This document shows, piece after piece, positions 59,739 through 64,000 of a stretch of DNA of 64,000 nt (its first letter is position 1; each line of letters begins with the position of its first letter). The DNA is taken from contig CAYLUQ010000013.1 of the NCBI GenBank assembly GCA_964386915.1, positions 1 through 64,000 on the forward strand. Reading direction: 5' to 3'. Source of the DNA: JADHMP01 sp964386915 (GTDB taxonomy: Bacteria; Bacteroidota; Bacteroidia; Flavobacteriales; Flavobacteriaceae). Below the pieces are notes generated by a model. That model was not told the DNA's origin and ran no database searches. It saw nothing but the letters and a program-made list of their open reading frames with translations. Position numbers and translations under genes: made by a program.

Positions 59739-60752
59739 ATGCTTTATCAAAAACTCATAAAACCCATTTTATTTTTATTTGATCCGGAGCGGGTTCATCA
59801 TTTTGTGTTTTGGACCATCAAGAAAATACATTTCATTCCCGGCATTCCTTCCCTCATCCGGGCTCGCTATCGTATTCAACACCCTAAACTCGAGCGCCAA
59901 TTATTTGGGCTTCGTTTTCCCAATCCGGTGGGTTTAGCGGCCGGATTTGATAAAGATGCTAAACTCTATCAAGAACTGTCCAATTTCGGCTTTGGGTTTA
60001 TAGAAATTGGCACCCTAACCCCCAAGGCGCAGCCAGGTAATCCTAAAAAAAGACTTTTTCGTTTGCCTGAAGACCAAGGGCTAATCAATAGAATGGGGTT
60101 TAATAATGAGGGGGTTTCGGCAGCAGTAGCCCGTCTAAAAAAGAACAAAGGTGTGCTCATTGGGGGAAATATTGGAAAAAATAAAGCAACGCCCAACGAA
60201 GAGGCTGAAAACGACTATCTCCAAAGCTTTGAAGCCCTCTTTGACTACGTAGACTATTTTGTGGTGAACGTAAGCTCGCCTAACACCCCCAATTTAAGAG
60301 CCCTGCAAGAAAAAGAACCCCTTCAAAAATTACTGCAAACTCTTCAAGATAAAAACCATCAAAAGACTGCTCCTAAGCCGCTCTTACTTAAAATTGCACC
60401 TGATTTAAACAACGAACAATTGCTTGACGTTATAGCGATTGTTACCACGGTTGGCATAGACGGTGTTATTGCCACCAATACCACCTTAAGTCGTGAGGGT
60501 CTGCATTCTCACAACCAAGCCGAAACTGGTGGTTTGAGCGGAAAACCGCTTTCCCAACGCAGCACAGAAGTCATCCGCTTTTTAGCTGAAAAAAGCAATA
60601 ACGCTTTTCCAATCATTGGTGTAGGGGGTATTCATAGCGCAGAAGACGCTCTCATGAAATTAGAAGCAGGTGCCAGCCTGGTTCAGCTCTACACAGGTTT
60701 TGTATACGAAGGACCAGCCCTCGTTCGTAGCATTCTCAAAAAATTGATTTAA
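59739..60752 (+). CDS. pyrD: Dihydroorotate dehydrogenase (quinone)
   Basis: A 337-residue class 2 flavoenzyme that oxidises dihydroorotate with membrane quinone in pyrimidine synthesis. The N-terminal amphipathic helix (LIKPILFLFDPERVHHF) anchors it to the membrane. FPNPVGLAAGFDKDA, MGFNNEG, NVSSPNTPNLR (with the catalytic Ser) and GGLSGKPLSQRS are typical. The ATG is directly downstream of a terminator, so how it is transcribed is uncertain. No TAnnTTTG box is found near the start. Confidence 0.95.
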   Translation: MLYQKLIKPILFLFDPERVHHFVFWTIKKIHFIPGIPSLIRARYRIQHPKLERQLFGLRFPNPVGLAAGFDKDAKLYQELSNFGFGFIEIGTLTPKAQPGNPKKRLFRLPEDQGLINRMGFNNEGVSAAVARLKKNKGVLIGGNIGKNKATPNEEAENDYLQSFEALFDYVDYFVVNVSSPNTPNLRALQEKEPLQKLLQTLQDKNHQKTAPKPLLLKIAPDLNNEQLLDVIAIVTTVGIDGVIATNTTLSREGLHSHNQAETGGLSGKPLSQRSTEVIRFLAEKSNNAFPIIGVGGIHSAEDALMKLEAGASLVQLYTGFVYEGPALVRSILKKLI

Positions 60753-60856
60753 ACCGTAAACGATCCCATTAGAGATTTTGCTGACTAGGCAAGGTAGAAT
60801 TTGTTTGAATAAAAAATAGTATCTTTAGGTTTATTAACCCTTAAATCTACAGTACC

Positions 60857-61085
60857 ATGGAAAAAACATTATGGTTCGTAATTATCGGCATCGTTTCCGG
60901 TTTTTTAGCAGAACGTTTAATGAAAGGAAGAGGCTTTGGTCCTCATAGTGGAAGTATTACATACTTCACCAGGACGGCGGTTCTTTGGTTTTTTGGGCCT
61001 TTCTCTAAGAAACGGCATTTCAAGTTCACTCATAACAGTCTTGGTAGCAGCAGCAACCCTGTTGTTCAATATTAAACTATTTTAA
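60857..61085 (+). pseudogene. Frameshifted GlsB/YeaQ/YmgE-family membrane protein
   Basis: The first 28 codons (MEKTLWFVIIGIVSGFLAERLMKGRGFG) match the start of the small GlsB/YeaQ/YmgE stress-associated membrane proteins. After GFG the frame leads to unrelated sequence ending at 61075. The +1 frame contains the expected second half: FFGFLGLSLRNG, ISSSLITVLVAAATLLFN, ending at 61085. So the gene appears disrupted by at least one frameshift shortly after codon 28. A sequencing error is the alternative. A near-consensus box, TATCTTTA (60820-60827), is upstream. Confidence 0.55.
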
Positions 61086-61157
61086 AAATTATAGTTAGAC
61101 CAGCCTCCTGCTTTTCTATTTCGAGAGTAGGAGTAGTTTTACAAATCCCAAATTAGC

Positions 61158-61576
61158 ATGAACTACTTGAATTTTTATGTTTCAAACAGAAAGGTCTTTC
61201 TGTTGCTCCTCATCAGCACAATTTTTTTAAATGCCTGCGAGGAAAAATTAACCATCAAGATCCAAAGCTTTTCAATGCGCAATTAGCCTTAAACAATTCC
61301 ATTGAGAGTCCAGAAGGTTTAATCAAACACTATTATCAACTTTCTGATGAAGTAGAATCGCATAAAATTACAATCACTACAGAACCATTAGGCAATACTA
61401 AATATAGCATAACCCTAATACATGATTATTTAACTGACGATTCACAAAAAGCAAAAAAAATAATTCTCATTGCTTCAAAAGAAAAAAGGCATTGGTATGT
61501 CCACAACATAAAAACAAATTTTAAATGTTGGCCTAATAGAGGACACCAAAGGTGGGGTATAACGCCTTGTGAATAA
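61158..61576 (+). pseudogene. Lipoprotein gene with a one-base deletion in an A run
   Basis: The ATG at 61158 opens a lipoprotein signal peptide (VFLLLLISTIFLNACEE, lipobox Cys27), but this frame stops after 43 codons. Another frame continues the protein: KINHQDPKLFNAQ, SPEGLIKHYYQLSDEVESHK, and ends ...FKCWPNRGHQRWGITPCE at 61576. Adding one A to the run at 61243-61247 joins them into a lipoprotein of about 139 residues. The function is unknown. It may be a true frameshift, phase variation by slippage, or a sequencing error. Confidence 0.7.
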
Positions 61577-61601
61577 GGAGCAATTTTAATCGAGTATAAC
61601 A

Positions 61602-62216
61602 ATGAAAATCATCGAAACCCTTTCTAAAATAAGAAAAACGAATGCCAAAATAGCTGTTTCGCTATATGTCCTTGTGGCAGCTTTTGTTTTTCTCTATGGA
61701 GCTCAAACCACTGTAGTCTCCTCATCTCTTCAACCCTTTTTGTTTGTAGTGGGCTTAATATTTTTTACGCTCATTGAATATTTAACCCATCGTTTTGTCT
61801 ATCATTCAGGTCCCGATTATAAAGATGAGAAAAATTGGCAATTCAAAGTTCATGGAGTGCATCACCAGTTTCCCAATGACATTGGATTGTTAGCCCTCCC
61901 CATTATTTTAGCACTTCTTTTAGGAGCTCTATTCTTTGGGCTATTTTATATGATTGTGGGACAATGGGCTTTTTTTCTGTGGCCCGGATTCTTTTTAGGA
62001 TACGGAAGCTATCTCACCGTACACTATTTAGTACATAGCCGAAAACCCCCCAAAAACATTCTGGGCTACTTGTGGCGACACCATCATTTGCATCATCATG
62101 TCTATGAAGAAAAGGCTTTTGGAGTCAGTTCCCCTCTATGGGATTATATTTTCGGCACCATGCCACCCAAAGGAAGAATCAAAAGACCACCTAAAGCAGC
62201 TAATCAAAATAGCTAA
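61602..62216 (+). CDS. Fatty-acid hydroxylase/sterol desaturase-family protein
   Basis: A 204-residue integral membrane di-iron enzyme. Histidine clusters are HRFVYH, HGVHHQF, HYLVH and HHHLHHH, in the order seen in fatty acid 2-hydroxylases. Four hydrophobic segments surround them, and FGVSSPLWDYIFGT near the C-terminus is typical. It likely hydroxylates an acyl chain. 2-Hydroxy fatty acids are common in flavobacterial lipids, but the substrate is inferred. Its last 17 bases overlap the convergent M42 peptidase gene. Confidence 0.88.
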   Translation: MKIIETLSKIRKTNAKIAVSLYVLVAAFVFLYGAQTTVVSSSLQPFLFVVGLIFFTLIEYLTHRFVYHSGPDYKDEKNWQFKVHGVHHQFPNDIGLLALPIILALLLGALFFGLFYMIVGQWAFFLWPGFFLGYGSYLTVHYLVHSRKPPKNILGYLWRHHHLHHHVYEEKAFGVSSPLWDYIFGTMPPKGRIKRPPKAANQNS

Positions 62217-63279
62217 AGGTTTCTCCTGGCTTAATATTCTTAAGCGTTTCAAACATTAAAAGTATGACATTCTCCACATCTTCCTTTTGCACCATTTCGA
62301 CAGTGGTGTGCATATAGCGAAGGGGAAGGGAAATCAAAGCAGATGCAACGCCTCCATTGCTATAGGCAAAGGCGTCCGTATCGGTGCCTGTATAGCGAGA
62401 GGAAGCCAAGCGTTGAAAAGGAATTTTCTTTTTTTCAGCTGTTTCTATAATACGTTCTCTTAAGTTGTTTTGAACAGCAGGAGCATAAGAAATTACGGGT
62501 CCTTTCCCAATTTCAGTATGGCCTTGTTGTTTTTGGTTGATCATAGGAGTAGTGGTGTCATGACAAACATCTGTTACTATAGCTACATTTGGTTTAATGG
62601 TTTGTGTGATCATTTCTGCCCCACGCAAACCAACTTCCTCTTGCACGGCATTAGTAATATAAAGACCAAAAGGTAACTTAACCTTCTGTTCTTTTAGCAG
62701 GCGGGCAACCTGAGCAATCATAAAGCCCCCCGCACGATTGTCTATGGCACGACAAATAAATTTGTTCCCATTAATTATTTGAAAAGAGTCAGGATAGGTG
62801 ATTACGCAGCCAACATGAACTCCCATTTGTTCAACCTCTTTTTTGTCTTGAGCTCCAATATCAATAAATATGTTATCTAGTTTTGGCACTTCTTCTTTTT
62901 CCGATTTTCGAGTATGGATGGCTGGCCAACCAAAAACGCCTTTCACAATCCCTTTTTTGGTGTGAATGTTCACCCATTTAGAGGGCGCAATTTGATGATC
63001 ACTGCCGCCATTGCGCACCACATAGATCAAGCCGTTATCGGTAATATAGTTTACATACCATGAAATTTCATCCGAATGCCCTTCAATCACCACTCGATAT
63101 GCTGCCTCCGGATTGATGACTCCCACCACACTTCCATAGGTGTCCGTAATAAAGGTGTCTACATAAGGCTTAATATAATCCATCCACAGCTTTTGCCCAT
63201 TACTCTCATAGCCCGTTGGGGAGGCATTGTTCAAATAGCTTTCTAAAAAGGCGAGTGCTTTCTTATCAATAATCTTCAT
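62200..63279 (-). CDS. M42-family glutamyl aminopeptidase/endoglucanase-type peptidase
   Basis: A 359-residue cytoplasmic metallo-aminopeptidase of family M42. Metal ligands and catalytic residues are visible in VIEGHSDEISWYV, CRAIDNRAGGFM (Asp bridging two metals) and NAVQEEVGLRGAE (catalytic Glu-Glu), with SRYTGTDTDAFAY later. It trims peptides for amino-acid recycling. The ATG at 63279 (MKIIDKKALAF) is preferred over a TTG five codons upstream. Divergent from the DUF4294 gene. Confidence 0.92.
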   Translation of the reverse strand: MKIIDKKALAFLESYLNNASPTGYESNGQKLWMDYIKPYVDTFITDTYGSVVGVINPEAAYRVVIEGHSDEISWYVNYITDNGLIYVVRNGGSDHQIAPSKWVNIHTKKGIVKGVFGWPAIHTRKSEKEEVPKLDNIFIDIGAQDKKEVEQMGVHVGCVITYPDSFQIINGNKFICRAIDNRAGGFMIAQVARLLKEQKVKLPFGLYITNAVQEEVGLRGAEMITQTIKPNVAIVTDVCHDTTTPMINQKQQGHTEIGKGPVISYAPAVQNNLRERIIETAEKKKIPFQRLASSRYTGTDTDAFAYSNGGVASALISLPLRYMHTTVEMVQKEDVENVILLMFETLKNIKPGETFSYFD

Positions 63280-63358
63280 AGCGTGTAAATTCAATTTAAA
63301 TTTAAGTCAGTAAAAATAACAATAATGCTATTTTAAAATGAAAGGTTGTATTATTTTT

Positions 63359-63366
63359 TAAATTTG
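63359..63366 (+). promoter_or_regulatory. -7 promoter box for the DUF4294 gene, 5 bases from the start codon
   Basis: TAAATTTG matches TAnnTTTG, with its G 5 bases before the A of the ATG at 63371. This is the same geometry as at dnaB and smpB, predicting a leaderless mRNA. Confidence 0.5.
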
Positions 63367-63370
63367 CGCC

Positions 63371-64000
63371 ATGAACAAGGCCCTTTTTTTGCTCCTACTG
63401 TCTTCTGCTGTTTGCTTTGCACAAATAGACAGCCTTACCCATTACAAAGAAATTTTAGAACGTTTTGAAAACGATAGTTTGGACGGATATGGTATTGCGC
63501 TAGAAGAAGTGATTTTGTTTCAGCCCCTCCGATTTTCAAGCATGAACGATTTAAAGTCCTATTTAATTCTGCGCAACAGAACCCTCAAAGTCTATCCCTA
63601 TGCCAAGCTAGCCGGAGATCGACTCGATTCGCTCACCCTCAGATTAGAACGAATCCAAAACAAATCCAAACGCAATCAATACCTCAAGCGAATCGAAAAA
63701 TATATTTACGATGAATTTGAAGAAGAGCTAAAAAAACTGTCGCGTTCCCAAGGTCGCATACTCATCAAACTGGTGCACCGCCAAACCGGACTCACCACCC
63801 ATCAATTAGTAAAAGATCTTCGCAATGGCTGGCGTGCATTTCTCTACCAAACTACCGCTAGTTTTTTTGACCTAACCCTCAAAGCAGAATATGAACCCGA
63901 AACCATTTATGAAGATTTCTTAATTGAAGACATATTGCAACGCGCTGCAGCCGATGGTCTTATTGAACTGGACGCCACAGCACTAGAATATGATTTAGAC
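63371..64000 (+). CDS. DUF4294 protein, cut off by the window edge
   Basis: At least 210 residues, with no stop before the window ends. The N-terminal signal peptide (ALFLLLLSSAVCFA) predicts export. The body contains LILRNRTLKVYPYAKLAGDRL and KKLSRSQGRILIKLVHRQTG, the hallmark of the DUF4294 family found in Bacteroidota; no function is known. It sits divergently beside the M42 peptidase gene, an arrangement I recall as common in Flavobacteriaceae. Confidence 0.85.
   Translation, partial: MNKALFLLLLSSAVCFAQIDSLTHYKEILERFENDSLDGYGIALEEVILFQPLRFSSMNDLKSYLILRNRTLKVYPYAKLAGDRLDSLTLRLERIQNKSKRNQYLKRIEKYIYDEFEEELKKLSRSQGRILIKLVHRQTGLTTHQLVKDLRNGWRAFLYQTTASFFDLTLKAEYEPETIYEDFLIEDILQRAAADGLIELDATALEYDLD

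Noticed and set aside
61097..61133. Hairpin CTCCT...AGGAG followed by TAGTTTT between the two frameshifted genes
   Set aside because: Only 5 bp of stem around a long loop and a weak T run. Could be a degenerate terminator, but not supported enough.
1..64000. CRISPR arrays, insertion sequences, prophage or toxin-antitoxin modules
   Set aside because: No direct-repeat arrays, transposase or integrase motifs, or flanking inverted repeats were seen in any gap or gene. The region reads as conserved core genome.

Overview
The window is a gene-dense, moderately AT-rich stretch of core chromosome from a member of the Bacteroidota, most likely the family Flavobacteriaceae. The evidence is the gliding-motility genes gldF and gldG, a transketolase split into two genes, families typical of that phylum (DUF3276, DUF2795, DUF4294, long NusB and SecA, a tRNA-guanine transglycosylase without zinc cysteines), and the Bacteroidota -7 promoter box TAnnTTTG upstream of about twenty genes. 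Start codons rarely have a Shine-Dalgarno sequence. I see no insertion sequence, prophage, CRISPR array or rRNA. No intergenic gap exceeds about 300 bases.

Layout. 1-5 kb: a cut-off tRNA-Lys, shikimate kinase, a PRPP-binding phosphoribosyltransferase, an S4 RNA-binding protein, an FKBP lipoprotein, an outer-membrane barrel and the split transketolase. 5-11 kb: tgt, an LptF/LptG-type permease, an EamA transporter, accA and dnaB. 10.7-12.5 kb (minus): prfB with an intact programmed +1 frameshift site, and a HAD hydrolase. 12.6-18 kb: threonine aldolase, an S9 peptidase, and two overlapping PLP-enzyme genes that look like a cysteate synthase and a cysteate acyltransferase for sulfonolipid (capnine) synthesis. 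18-22.5 kb (minus): dnaN, then SAM hydrolase-gldF-gldG. 22.6-24.5 kb: phoH and purC. 24.5-30.6 kb (minus): a lipoprotein hydrolase, then a five-gene run (oxidoreductase, YggS, exonuclease/GIY-YIG fusion, potassium channel, miaA). 30.6-38.5 kb: pcm, a lipoprotein sulfatase, smpB, clpB, an unknown barrel protein and NAD(P)HX repair. 38.5-46.6 kb: glyA, a glycosyltransferase, an alkylglycerol-monooxygenase-like enzyme, secA, a DUF2795 protein and a cobalamin adenosyltransferase. 46.7-53.9 kb: lnt, a CDP-alcohol phosphatidyltransferase, lptB-tatC-kdsD and recQ. 54-64 kb: a cyclophilin-FKBP fusion, a redoxin, DUF3276, an ABC exporter, nusB-DUF1573-yajC-pyrD, two small frameshifted genes, a fatty-acid hydroxylase, an M42 peptidase and a cut-off DUF4294 protein.

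Envelope building is a recurring theme: LPS (kdsD, lptB, lptG-like), lipoproteins (lnt), protein export (secA, yajC, tatC), phospholipid and probable sulfonolipid synthesis, and gliding (gldFG). Sulfonolipids have been linked to gliding in Flavobacterium johnsoniae, and here the candidate sulfonolipid genes end only about 1.2 kb from gldG.

I found no wholly new multi-gene system. The points most worth following are the capAB-like pair, a set of genes whose -7 promoter box sits only 5-7 bases from the start codon (predicted leaderless mRNAs), the prfB frameshift with a perfect AGGAGG, a terminator hairpin ending at the pyrD start codon, a potassium channel with a zinc-ribbon tail, and two adjacent frameshifted small genes. 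Coordinates, motifs and spacings were read by eye. Family assignments rest on recognised motifs, not on a database search.
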